From NCBI GenBank assembly GCA_028698975.1, contig JAQVVK010000050.1, positions 1 to 12,352 on the forward strand: a stretch of DNA of 12,352 nt. Direction: 5' to 3'. The position numbers and the translations under genes were made by a program. The first letter of the stretch is position 1. Each line of letters begins with the position of its first letter. Source of the DNA: Victivallaceae bacterium. GTDB taxonomy: Bacteria; Verrucomicrobiota; Lentisphaeria; Victivallales; Victivallaceae. The notes below the pieces were generated by a model. It saw only the letters and a list, made by a program, of their open reading frames with translations, had not been told where the DNA came from and did no database searches. Of the stretch, positions 6,633 through 12,352 are shown piece by piece.

Positions 6633-7496
6633 ATGGAGAGAAAAGAATTATACCGTTTCGCCTCTGCGGTCTTCTCCGCAGCGCGCGAGAAATCACTCAG
6701 CGCAGACTGGGACTTCGGGCGCAAATGCAACTACCCGGTGTGGACGGAGTTTGTTTCCTGTTCGCACTGCCCGGGAAACTATTTCTATGAGCACCGCAAC
6801 CCGACGCAATATTCATTTGAATTGCCGCTTAATGGAGAGATCAGCATCACCTACCGCGACCGGACGCAAATCATCCGCCCCGGCGAGGCGTATCTGCTGC
6901 CCAGCGGGGAATTCAACCGCCTGGAGGTGGCCAAAGACAAGTTCTGCAACAAGTGGAGCATCGGCGTCTGCGGCAACATTGTCGGTCAACATTTCTCAGA
7001 ACTTTTCAGTGAACACATATATTTCAAGCTGGGTGAAAGCGGCCCGCCGGTCGCCATTTTTGAAGAACTCCTGAAACTGCTGACAAATAAAGACGTTCAC
7101 GACGCTCCGCGCATCGCCGGGCTGACCATGCAGTTTTTGCTCGAAATGGCCGGGCGAGCCCCCAAACACCTGCCGGTGCCGCTCAGCGACATTATACGAA
7201 TTTTCGAGTTTAACATCGGCAAACCGCTCGAGCTTGCCCAAGTGGCGGCAGAGCTTAATATCACCGTTTCCGGCATGGCCGCCCTCTTCCGAAAACATAT
7301 CGGGCTGACCCCAAAACAATACCGGCAAAAACTCCGGCTTCAGCGCGCCGAGCAGCTCCTGCGCGAAAATTCACTGCCCATCAAGGAAATCGCCTTGCGT
7401 CTCGGCTATCAGGCACCACAACACTTCACCCGCGACATCCGCAAGTTCTTCGGCTGTTCACCGCGGGAATTACGCAATGGAGAAAATCAACCGTAG
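6633..7496 (+). CDS. AraC-family transcriptional regulator
   Basis: A 287-residue regulator. The N-terminal half (about residues 30-130) has the beta-rich, cupin-like look of AraC sensor domains, including a conserved-type IIRPGEAYLLPSG. The C-terminus carries two helix-turn-helix motifs: LAQVAAELNITVSGMAALF (about 201-220) and IKEIALRLGYQAPQHFTRDI (about 250-270), followed by the family end KFFGCSPRELR. It should bind DNA next to the divergent glycosidase operon and switch it on when a sugar ligand is present; this is inferred from position. Start choice is uncertain. ATG at 6633 is given, but the frame is open to TTG 6612, and neither has a Shine-Dalgarno. The sensor half has a Cys cluster (Cys32 then CSHC near 43-46). 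Confidence 0.9.
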   Translation: MERKELYRFASAVFSAAREKSLSADWDFGRKCNYPVWTEFVSCSHCPGNYFYEHRNPTQYSFELPLNGEISITYRDRTQIIRPGEAYLLPSGEFNRLEVAKDKFCNKWSIGVCGNIVGQHFSELFSEHIYFKLGESGPPVAIFEELLKLLTNKDVHDAPRIAGLTMQFLLEMAGRAPKHLPVPLSDIIRIFEFNIGKPLELAQVAAELNITVSGMAALFRKHIGLTPKQYRQKLRLQRAEQLLRENSLPIKEIALRLGYQAPQHFTRDIRKFFGCSPRELRNGENQP

Positions 7497-7573
7497 GATT
7501 TATCGGTGGATTTCCCGGCGTTCTTCTTAATAAAAAAGCCGACCAGCGGGTCTGATCGGCGAGAAATACAAAA
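7497..7573. other. Spacer between convergent araC-type gene and tRNA-Val
   Basis: Seventy-seven bases between the TAG of the regulator and the 3' end of the tRNA. The only structure seen is the tRNA terminator at 7531-7560. In the plus direction this hairpin is not followed by T residues, so it is not a convincing intrinsic terminator for the regulator. Confidence 0.6.
7531..7560 (-). terminator. Intrinsic terminator of the tRNA-Val transcript
   Basis: On the minus strand GCCGATCAG-ACCCG-CTGGTCGGC (7560-7538) forms a 9-bp stem with one G-T pair and a 5-nt loop. Six T residues (7537-7532) follow directly. It lies 13 nt after the encoded CCA. Confidence 0.88.
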
Positions 7574-7650
7574 TGGTGGGCGGTACGTGACTCGAACACG
7601 TGACCTCTGCCGTGTGAAAGCAGCGCTCTAACCAACTGAGCTAACCGCCC
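7574..7650 (-). tRNA. tRNA-Val (anticodon CAC), with encoded CCA
   Basis: A 77-nt cloverleaf read from 7650 to 7574. The acceptor stem GGGCGGT pairs with ACCGCCC, the D-arm is GCTC...GAGC, and the anticodon stem is CTGCT/GGCAG with loop TTCACAC. The T-arm is ACGTG-TTCGAGT-CACGT, followed by discriminator A and CCA. Positions 34-36 are CAC, which reads the valine codon GTG. All stems pair, so the gene looks intact. It has its own promoter and terminator and is not part of the neighbouring protein operons. Confidence 0.96.
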
Positions 7651-7662
7651 GTGATATTTTTT

Positions 7663-7691
7663 AATATATAACCGCTTTTAGGTTTTTTCAA
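7663..7691 (-). promoter_or_regulatory. Promoter of tRNA-Val
   Basis: TTGAAA (7691-7686) and TATATT (7668-7663) are separated by exactly 17 bp on the minus strand. The -10 box ends 12 nt before the tRNA 5' end, which leaves a leader of only a few bases. Both boxes are one base off the sigma-70 consensus. Confidence 0.8.
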
Positions 7692-7725
7692 GGAGAAAAA
7701 ACATTTTAAAACACTTTTTCAACGC

Positions 7726-8514
7726 CTATTTGAAGAACAACATTCCCAATACCAGCAAAACCAACTCCGTCACCGCCCCGGCCAAATTCACCAAGTCACC
7801 GCTTACTCCGCTATACTCGCGCATAAAATATCGACCGCTTTCCCGTACCGCAATAAATACAACCGCTCCGGCAATCACCGTTCCCAACGGATAAAAGAAC
7901 AACAGCCATATTCCAATCGCCGCCGCCGAAATCCACATGCGCCCCGCCTGCGCCGACGTCAAGTCAAACGCCGGTACCCGCTTCGCTCCGATCCGCGGCA
8001 GCGTAAGCAGCATCCCGCGCACCGCCGCGCCTCCCGCCGTCACCGCGACAAAATAAAGCCGTTCTTCATAATACGCCAGCAAAAAAAGCACCCCGAGCTT
8101 GCACATCGTAAGCACCGGCAGAAATACCGCCCCGACCGGCACGGTCAAAGGCCCGGAAAGATCATGATTAAGCCGCGGCAACGCGTCAAAAGTCGAATAT
8201 CCCCGGGTACGCAGCACAAACAACGAGACCAGCAGCCCCAACCCGCGCCCGGAATCCTTCCAGTCCAGCACAAACAACGCCGCCACGGCAAATACCGCCG
8301 CCCCGGCCACCCGATTGAAGAGCACCCCGGTCAAGCCGCCCAACACCACCGGCAACACCCCCAGCAGTGCGCCCGCCACCGGAGTCCAGATCAACGTCGA
8401 CGCCGCATCCCCTTTCGCCGGGTCAAAACGGTGTTTCAGCCGCTCCGGCACCCAATCGCAACAGAGCGTCAGCGCAGCCATAAATCCACTGAAAATATTT
8501 TCTCCGCTACTCAT
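7726..8514 (-). CDS. Divergent CobS-superfamily membrane protein
   Basis: A 262-residue, multi-helix inner-membrane protein that resembles CobS (adenosylcobinamide-GDP ribazoletransferase, last steps of cobalamin assembly). It keeps the N-terminal FMAALTL, the core Lys139 in a membrane helix after a GAV-type stretch, and a C-terminal SGVSGDLVNLAGAVTELVLL that matches the family's GGxTGDxxGAxxELxE pattern. The usual metal-binding motif HLDGLADTxDG is replaced by VLDWKDSGRGLG (residues 82-93), and the following KDSRIG motif by something like NHDLSGPL (116-123). It may therefore be a fast-evolving CobS or a relative with another substrate. Its start overlaps the stop of the PlsC-like gene by 4 nt (ATGA), with GGGGGA just before. 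No other cobalamin gene is in the window. Confidence 0.65.
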   Translation of the reverse strand: MSSGENIFSGFMAALTLCCDWVPERLKHRFDPAKGDAASTLIWTPVAGALLGVLPVVLGGLTGVLFNRVAGAAVFAVAALFVLDWKDSGRGLGLLVSLFVLRTRGYSTFDALPRLNHDLSGPLTVPVGAVFLPVLTMCKLGVLFLLAYYEERLYFVAVTAGGAAVRGMLLTLPRIGAKRVPAFDLTSAQAGRMWISAAAIGIWLLFFYPLGTVIAGAVVFIAVRESGRYFMREYSGVSGDLVNLAGAVTELVLLVLGMLFFK

Positions 8515-9287
8515 TTTTCCCCCGCGCTCCGTCCACGAAGCCTGTCATATTCACACGCCATTATTTCACGCAACCGCGTCGTCAACTGCTTGCGATCCTC
8601 CCCCGGCAGCGGCGTTATCCACGGCAGTATATAAGCGTCGATCGTCACGCTGCGCAAACCCAAAACCCGCCACACATGCGGCAGAAATGACATCGACCCA
8701 TGCCAGCCCAGCGGCCCGCCGTCGCCGTCGGCCGGATCCGACGAGTAAAAAAGCAGTACCGGCAACACCGGCCGACCGGTTTCGATCACCGCCTGAAACG
8801 GGGTTGACTTAAACGGCAGAAGTTCGCTGCCGTCGCCGGTCTTGCCCTCCGGATAAACCAACATCGATATATGATGCAGCATGGTCTCCCGTATCTCGGT
8901 TTCCACCTCGCCCGCTTTTTGACGGCTGGAGCGATCCACCCAGACCGGACGGTTCAACCCCAGAAGCCACCCCAGAAACGGCCAATGTTTTATCTCGATC
9001 TTCGGAGCAAAACGTATTTTGAACAGCGACGCGCAGGCGATGATGTCAAGATACCCCTGATGATTGCAGACAATCAATCCCCCCGGGAACCCCTCCTGCG
9101 AACCATGCGACTTGATCTTTATATTGGCCAGCTTCGCACTCCGCGACGCCCAGACCCGTGCCCAATACGCCGCGCATGCCACCCCGACCCAACCCTTGTC
9201 GCGGTTGTGTATGGATACGTACAAACCGGAGGCGAAAAACCACAAAAGCACCTTAACCAGACGAAACATCCGTCGCAGAATCCTCAT
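8511..9287 (-). CDS. plsC: PlsC-like 1-acyl-glycerol-3-phosphate acyltransferase
   Basis: A 258-residue membrane-associated acyltransferase of the PlsC/LPLAT family, which puts an acyl chain on lysophosphatidic acid or a related acceptor. Motif I is NHQGYLD (H76 and D81, the HX4D catalytic pair), followed by a WPFLGWLLG stretch and WVDRSS. Motif III is YPEGKTGDG (145-153) in place of the common FPEGTRS, and PVLPV near 173-177 is motif IV. An N-terminal hydrophobic helix follows MRILRRMFR. Start choice: ATG at 9287 follows GGAGG by 7 nt. The frame is open further upstream, but the promoter lies there. Its 3' end overlaps the CobS-like gene. The altered motif III leaves the acceptor unsure. Confidence 0.85.
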   Translation of the reverse strand: MRILRRMFRLVKVLLWFFASGLYVSIHNRDKGWVGVACAAYWARVWASRSAKLANIKIKSHGSQEGFPGGLIVCNHQGYLDIIACASLFKIRFAPKIEIKHWPFLGWLLGLNRPVWVDRSSRQKAGEVETEIRETMLHHISMLVYPEGKTGDGSELLPFKSTPFQAVIETGRPVLPVLLFYSSDPADGDGGPLGWHGSMSFLPHVWRVLGLRSVTIDAYILPWITPLPGEDRKQLTTRLREIMACEYDRLRGRSAGEK

Positions 9288-9313
9288 CGCATGACCTCCC
9301 CCCATACGAATAT

Positions 9314-9342
9314 AATCTACTATTGATTTCACCTTTTGTCAA
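9314..9342 (-). promoter_or_regulatory. Promoter of the plsC/CobS-like unit, overlapping the Nudix gene end
   Basis: TTGACA (9342-9337) and TAGATT (9319-9314) are 17 bp apart on the minus strand. The -35 box is a perfect consensus, and part of it lies inside the 3' end of the Nudix coding sequence (stop at 9329). Transcription would start near 9307, about 20 nt before the ATG at 9287, leaving just room for the GGAGG site at 9295-9299. Confidence 0.75.
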
Positions 9343-9721
9343 GTGCGATAAAACGCCAGACCGGCAAATCCGGGCCGAGCAACCCCGCCGGGGCTGCGCC
9401 GGACAACGCGACCCAACTGTACTGCTGCCCCTCGCGCGGCTCCGGCGTCTCATGCTCAAGCAGAAACGCCCGCAGAAAATGAAGCACTATCAACCGGTCG
9501 CCGCGCAAAGATTCCACCCGGAATATTTCATCGGCGGCGACCACCCGACACCCCAGCTCCTCAAGCATTTCACGCTCCAAAGCTTCGTTGGCACTTTCGC
9601 CGGGTTCCAGCTTGCCGCCGGGAAATTCCCACCCCTCCGGCGGCTTGTCCGGCGGCCTCGAAGTCATCAGCACCCGACCGGCACGGCGAATGACGGCGGC
9701 GGCCACTTCAATTCTTTTCAT
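9329..9721 (-). CDS. MutT-like Nudix hydrolase
   Basis: A 130-residue Nudix protein. The Nudix box is complete: G36-x5-E42-x7-R50-E51-x2-E54-E55-x-G57, with EFPGGKLEPGES before it, the usual context in MutT-type 8-oxo-dGTP pyrophosphatases. The short length and a C-terminal WVAL segment also fit the MutT/CTP-pyrophosphohydrolase group. The likely job is to clear oxidised nucleotides, although other nucleoside diphosphate derivatives cannot be excluded. It starts 6 nt after the M50 gene stop with GGGGTGA as ribosome binding site, so it closes the operon that begins beyond the right edge. Confidence 0.88.
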   Translation of the reverse strand: MKRIEVAAAVIRRAGRVLMTSRPPDKPPEGWEFPGGKLEPGESANEALEREMLEELGCRVVAADEIFRVESLRGDRLIVLHFLRAFLLEHETPEPREGQQYSWVALSGAAPAGLLGPDLPVWRFIALDKR

Positions 9722-9727
9722 TACGGC

Positions 9728-10348
9728 TCACCCCGCAATCAAGGTTATCAGACCAACCACGCAGGAGACCATGAGTCCGGCGGCTATCCACAAATACTCC
9801 ATGAAGAAAAATACCAGCGCGATCAAAACAAAAAAAGCTCCCTTGATCCATTCTGAGTCGCACCGCTCTATCTTGGGAAAGAAGTCCGCCAACACCGACC
9901 AGCCGTCCAACCCCGGCACCGGCAGCAAATTTAACAGCAGCAGCGCAAAGTTCAGCGCGGCCCCGTACACGAGATTGTTGCGCGTCACCTCCGGCAGCGG
10001 CACCAGCGCAAACACCAACGCAAAGATGATCCCCAGCATCAAATTGGCCGACGGCCCGGCCAAGGCCACCAAAGCCCGGCTGTGCCGGTGCCGGAAGTTG
10101 GCCGGATTGACCGGTACCGCCCCCCACGCGATACCAACAAATGCAAACAATATAAGCGACCACAAGCCCATCTGCCGCAATGGATTCAGTGTCAGATGCC
10201 CGCGGTCGGCCGCCGTCGGATCGCCCTGTTTAAGCGCAACCCATGCGTGCATGAATTCATGGCACGACACCGAAAACACCACGAAGAAAAACGCCACCAA
10301 AAAGAATTGCGGGTTTCGCCAAAGTTCCGATATAAAAAGTGAATTCAC
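9728..10348 (-). CDS. M50-family (site-2-protease-like) membrane metallopeptidase
   Basis: A 206-residue membrane protein of the small S2P-like M50 group. Zinc motif HEFMH (30-34) lies in the first hydrophobic segment. It is followed by GHLTLNPL (50-57), AGPSANL (97-103) near a membrane helix, and NLLPVPGLDGW (140-150), where Asp148 is the third zinc ligand. There are about five or six membrane segments. It has no PDZ or CBS domain, so it is the minimal form; its substrate is unknown. The start is GTG at 10348, which overlaps the previous stop as GTGA, with GGGAAG about 10 nt upstream. A link with its operon partners is not obvious from the sequence. Confidence 0.88.
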   Translation of the reverse strand: MNSLFISELWRNPQFFLVAFFFVVFSVSCHEFMHAWVALKQGDPTAADRGHLTLNPLRQMGLWSLILFAFVGIAWGAVPVNPANFRHRHSRALVALAGPSANLMLGIIFALVFALVPLPEVTRNNLVYGAALNFALLLLNLLPVPGLDGWSVLADFFPKIERCDSEWIKGAFFVLIALVFFFMEYLWIAAGLMVSCVVGLITLIAG

Positions 10349-10668
10349 GATATTTTTACTTCCCAGTAATAAAAGGCAGGTGTTTCATAAGGGTGATTGG
10401 CCCGCAACGCGACAAGCACCTGCGCAAGCGCATCGCCGGCGACCAGCATCTCAAGTTTTTTCTCGGCGACCTGCTCGATCGCCCCCGGTGTGCCGATAAA
10501 GGGGTTGCTGCCCTCAAGCGGACGAAACTGGCCGGTGCCGGCCGTCTCCCACATGCAGCAGTCATAGCCGCCCCAGCGCCCCGCCCCCGCCCCGGCCAAT
10601 GCCGTCTTGAGCCGATCGGCATGATCGACCGGCACATAGACCTCAAGTTTGTAAAACGCCCCGTTCAA
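10345..10668 (-). CDS. Stand-alone NIF3/YqfO C-terminal-like domain protein
   Basis: A protein of about 107 residues resembling the extra, CutA/PII-like domain inserted in Bacillus YqfO-type NIF3 proteins and also found alone. Landmarks are YKLEVYVPVDH near the start, GAGAGRWGGYDCCMWET, GTGQFRPLEGSNPF, and HPYETPAFY near the end. No NIF3 metal-binding half is attached. The function of the stand-alone form is not known. Start choice: TTG at 10668 overlaps the upstream stop as TTGA and gives the usual short N-terminus. The frame is open to GTG 10698, which would add ten residues and a 34-nt overlap. The product sits between an amidohydrolase and an M50 protease in one coupled operon. Confidence 0.8.
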   Translation of the reverse strand: MNGAFYKLEVYVPVDHADRLKTALAGAGAGRWGGYDCCMWETAGTGQFRPLEGSNPFIGTPGAIEQVAEKKLEMLVAGDALAQVLVALRANHPYETPAFYYWEVKIS

Positions 10669-11954
10669 CGGCGAAATCCCGCGATACGGCGGCAACACTT
10701 ACGGGCTTCGGCCAGCACCTCCGCCTCGCCCGGCACCACGCGGTGCTCCATAAGCACCCGTCCGTTGCAGATCACGGTATCGACCACACTCGTGTCGGCC
10801 GAATACACCAGATTGGAAATTAGACTGTAATCTCCGATCATAAGCGGGGAATCCAGATCGATCAGCATCAGATCGGCCAGCTTGCCGGGGGCTATTTCGC
10901 CGGCATCCAGACCGACCGCCTCGGCTCCGCCCCGGGTGGCGATGGCGAACACCTCCGCCGCCGGAGCCACCGTGGGATCGCCGGCCCGCTCTTTGGCCAC
11001 CAGCGAAGTGAATTTGGCCGCCTCGAACATCGAGAGATTGTTTGACGACGACGCTCCGTCCGTACCGATGGCGAGTCGACAGCCGCCCCGGGTGACCGCC
11101 TCAAAGTACGGCATGCGCCCGGAACACAGCTTGAGATTGGAACAGGTCGAATTTATGAGCACGCATTTGCGTTCACGCAAGATCGCGATATCTTCTTCGG
11201 TAAGATGCACACAGTGGGCCAGCAGCGTCTTCGGCCCCAGCAGGCCGAGTTTGTCCAGATAGGCGGTCGGGGTCAGCCCGCCGTGCGCCGCCCGGCAGTC
11301 GGCAACCTCCTTGGCGGTTTCGGCCAGATGCAGATGAATATAAAGATCCTTGGCGGCCGCCTCCTCCGCCACGTCGCGGAACACCTTTTCGCTCACGGTG
11401 TAAACCGCATGCGGAGCAAGGTTGATCGCAATGCGTCCGTCACGGCCGCCATCGCTGTATTTCTCCAGCAATTCGGCATTTTCGACCCGGTTGCGCGCCA
11501 GAAGTTCGCCCTTGCCGTCGCACATGAACATACAGCCGATCATCGCCCGCAATCCGGAGTCTTCGACCGCCCGCGCCGTGTCCTTTTGAAACCAGTACAT
11601 GTCGTTCATAAACACCGTGCCGCCCCGGATCATCTCCTGTGCGGCCAGCCGGGTGCCCCAGTATATGTCATCGCCGGTCAACTTCGCCTCCGCCGGCCAA
11701 ATGTATTCATTGAGCCACTTAAACAACTCCATATCGTCGGCGTAGCCGCGCAACAGCGTCATCGCCGAATGCGTGTGCATATTGTAAAACGGCGGCACCG
11801 CCGCCAGACGGCCGCGACCGTCGATAACTTTCGCACCCGCCGGCTGATCCAGCTTGGCGGCCACCTTGGAAATACGATTGTCTTCGATCAATATGTCGGC
11901 GGTGCGGCCGTCGGCAAGGATCATATCTTTTAACAGCATATGCGATTGGTTCAT
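10665..11954 (-). CDS. mtaD: MTA/SAH deaminase-type amidohydrolase
   Basis: A 429-residue metal-dependent deaminase of the amidohydrolase superfamily, in the 5-methylthioadenosine/S-adenosylhomocysteine deaminase (and 5'-deoxyadenosine deaminase) branch. Visible metal and active-site residues are NMHTHSAM (His60, His62), APHAVYT (His182), HLHLAET (His209, Glu212), AHCVHL (His247) and GTDGASSSNNLSMF (Asp299). The small beta domain formed by both termini is present (ILADGRTADILIEDNRI; APGKLADLMLIDL). The length is normal. ATG at 11954 overlaps the previous stop as ATGA. The expected reaction is deamination of the adenine of SAH, MTA or 5'-deoxyadenosine. The neighbour upstream looks SAH-hydrolase-like, which points to SAH salvage. 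Confidence 0.88.
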   Translation of the reverse strand: MNQSHMLLKDMILADGRTADILIEDNRISKVAAKLDQPAGAKVIDGRGRLAAVPPFYNMHTHSAMTLLRGYADDMELFKWLNEYIWPAEAKLTGDDIYWGTRLAAQEMIRGGTVFMNDMYWFQKDTARAVEDSGLRAMIGCMFMCDGKGELLARNRVENAELLEKYSDGGRDGRIAINLAPHAVYTVSEKVFRDVAEEAAAKDLYIHLHLAETAKEVADCRAAHGGLTPTAYLDKLGLLGPKTLLAHCVHLTEEDIAILRERKCVLINSTCSNLKLCSGRMPYFEAVTRGGCRLAIGTDGASSSNNLSMFEAAKFTSLVAKERAGDPTVAPAAEVFAIATRGGAEAVGLDAGEIAPGKLADLMLIDLDSPLMIGDYSLISNLVYSADTSVVDTVICNGRVLMEHRVVPGEAEVLAEARKCCRRIAGFRR

Positions 11955-12352
11955 TTGAAAAACTCCTCCAGTTCATCGCGGATCACACCGTATTTTCGGA
12001 TCGACTCAAAAATCGCCTCCTCCTCCATATCCGTCGGCCTGATGATTCCGCCGGGCAGCCCGTCTTTGGCGGTGACCAGTTTCCACGCCCCGTAGTTTGA
12101 GAGCGCCATGGTCGGGTCGATATATTTAAGGTGGGTCGGCTCGCCAAGCATGAAATTGAGCGGTTTCTTTTGGTTGAGCACCCGTTCGGAGGGCATCGCC
12201 GCGCCGTATTCGTCTTCAACACCCATATTGGCGATGAGAGCCGGAGATGCAATGAGTTTAACCATATCAAATTCACCGGTCAGCGCGTCCTTGATCCCGG
12301 TGGCGGAAACGACGCACCAAACTCCGGCGAGCAGGGCGTCGACCGCGGCGCG
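11951..12352 (-). CDS. SAH-hydrolase-like NAD-binding protein, N-terminus off the right edge
   Basis: The last 133 residues of a minus-strand protein; the frame is open to the window edge, so an internal Met at 12265 is not the start. It contains VVSATGIKDALTGE, then LIASPALIANMGVEDEYG. This parallels the Rossmann part of S-adenosylhomocysteine hydrolase (TTGNKDVIT...IVCNIGHFDNEID). LNFMLGEPTHLKYIDPTMAL follows, where true SAH hydrolases have LLAEGRLVNL and a HPSFVM-type ending. The canonical C-terminal tail is absent, so this is a divergent relative at best. Position directly before the SAH/MTA deaminase, with a 4-nt ATGA overlap, supports a role with adenosyl-thioether compounds. An unrelated NAD-binding dehydrogenase is the main alternative. 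Confidence 0.5.
   Translation of the reverse strand, partial: RAAVDALLAGVWCVVSATGIKDALTGEFDMVKLIASPALIANMGVEDEYGAAMPSERVLNQKKPLNFMLGEPTHLKYIDPTMALSNYGAWKLVTAKDGLPGGIIRPTDMEEEAIFESIRKYGVIRDELEEFFK

Noticed and set aside
7538..7560. Bidirectional use of the tRNA terminator for the AraC-type gene
   Set aside because: In the plus direction the stem is followed by GAGAAATAC, not by T residues.
7694..7719. AT-rich palindrome after the CobS-like gene (GAAAAA...TTTTTC with a TTTTAAAA centre)
   Set aside because: The stem is A-T only and broken by three mismatches, with no T run following, so I do not call it a terminator.
11205..11933. Plus-strand open frame of 242 codons opposite the deaminase gene
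   Set aside because: It is fully antisense to a gene with all expected metal-binding motifs.

Overview
The window looks like a chromosomal piece of a Gram-negative PVC-type bacterium, most likely Lentisphaerota (Victivallis-like). This rests on content, not on a database search. The clues are an AraC-controlled glycoside hydrolase operon with an embedded prepilin-type (FTLIE) protein that ends in a DG-HV motif, a long AIDA-like beta-repeat protein, a GC-rich coding background with AT-rich intergenic gaps, and gene chains joined by 4-nt ATGA/GTGA/TTGA overlaps. All protein genes except the AraC regulator are on the minus strand.

Region A (1-7496) is a carbohydrate-use locus. An AraC-family regulator (6633-7496, +) diverges from a minus-strand operon. 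Order of transcription: an (alpha/alpha)6-barrel glycosidase without signal peptide (5015-6469), a type II secretion/pilin-like protein (4200-5018), a secreted GH5 enzyme with flanking beta-sandwich modules (2179-4200) and, 109 bp further on, a very long AIDA-like repeat protein (start 2069, running off the left edge). The three enzyme/pilin genes overlap by 4 nt and 1 nt, so they are probably translationally coupled. The divergent spacer carries a consensus extended -10 (TGGTATAAT) for the operon and a 21-bp inverted repeat that could be the regulator's operator. The likely scheme is that GH5 cuts a glycan outside the cytoplasm, the first glycosidase finishes oligosaccharides inside, and the pilin-like and repeat proteins work at the envelope or surface. 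The substrate cannot be read from the sequence, and no transporter is visible.

Region B (7497-7725) holds a tRNA-Val(CAC) gene on the minus strand with encoded CCA, a clear promoter (TTGAAA-N17-TATATT) and an intrinsic terminator.

Region C (7726-9287) is a two-gene unit: a PlsC-like acyltransferase followed, with a 4-nt overlap, by a divergent CobS-superfamily membrane protein whose usual acidic motif is altered. Its own promoter (TTGACA-N17-TAGATT) overlaps the 3' end of the preceding gene.

Region D (9329-12352) is a compact housekeeping-type operon: a SAH-hydrolase-like NAD-binding protein (truncated by the right edge), an MTA/SAH-deaminase-type amidohydrolase, a stand-alone NIF3/YqfO C-terminal-like domain, an M50 membrane metalloprotease and a MutT-like Nudix hydrolase. 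The first two could form an S-inosylhomocysteine route for recycling S-adenosylhomocysteine.

The window contains no CRISPR array, transposase, insertion sequence or phage gene. The points most worth a second look are the pilin-like gene coupled between two glycosidases, the signal-less giant repeat protein, the altered CobS-like protein paired with PlsC, and the SAHase-like/deaminase pair.
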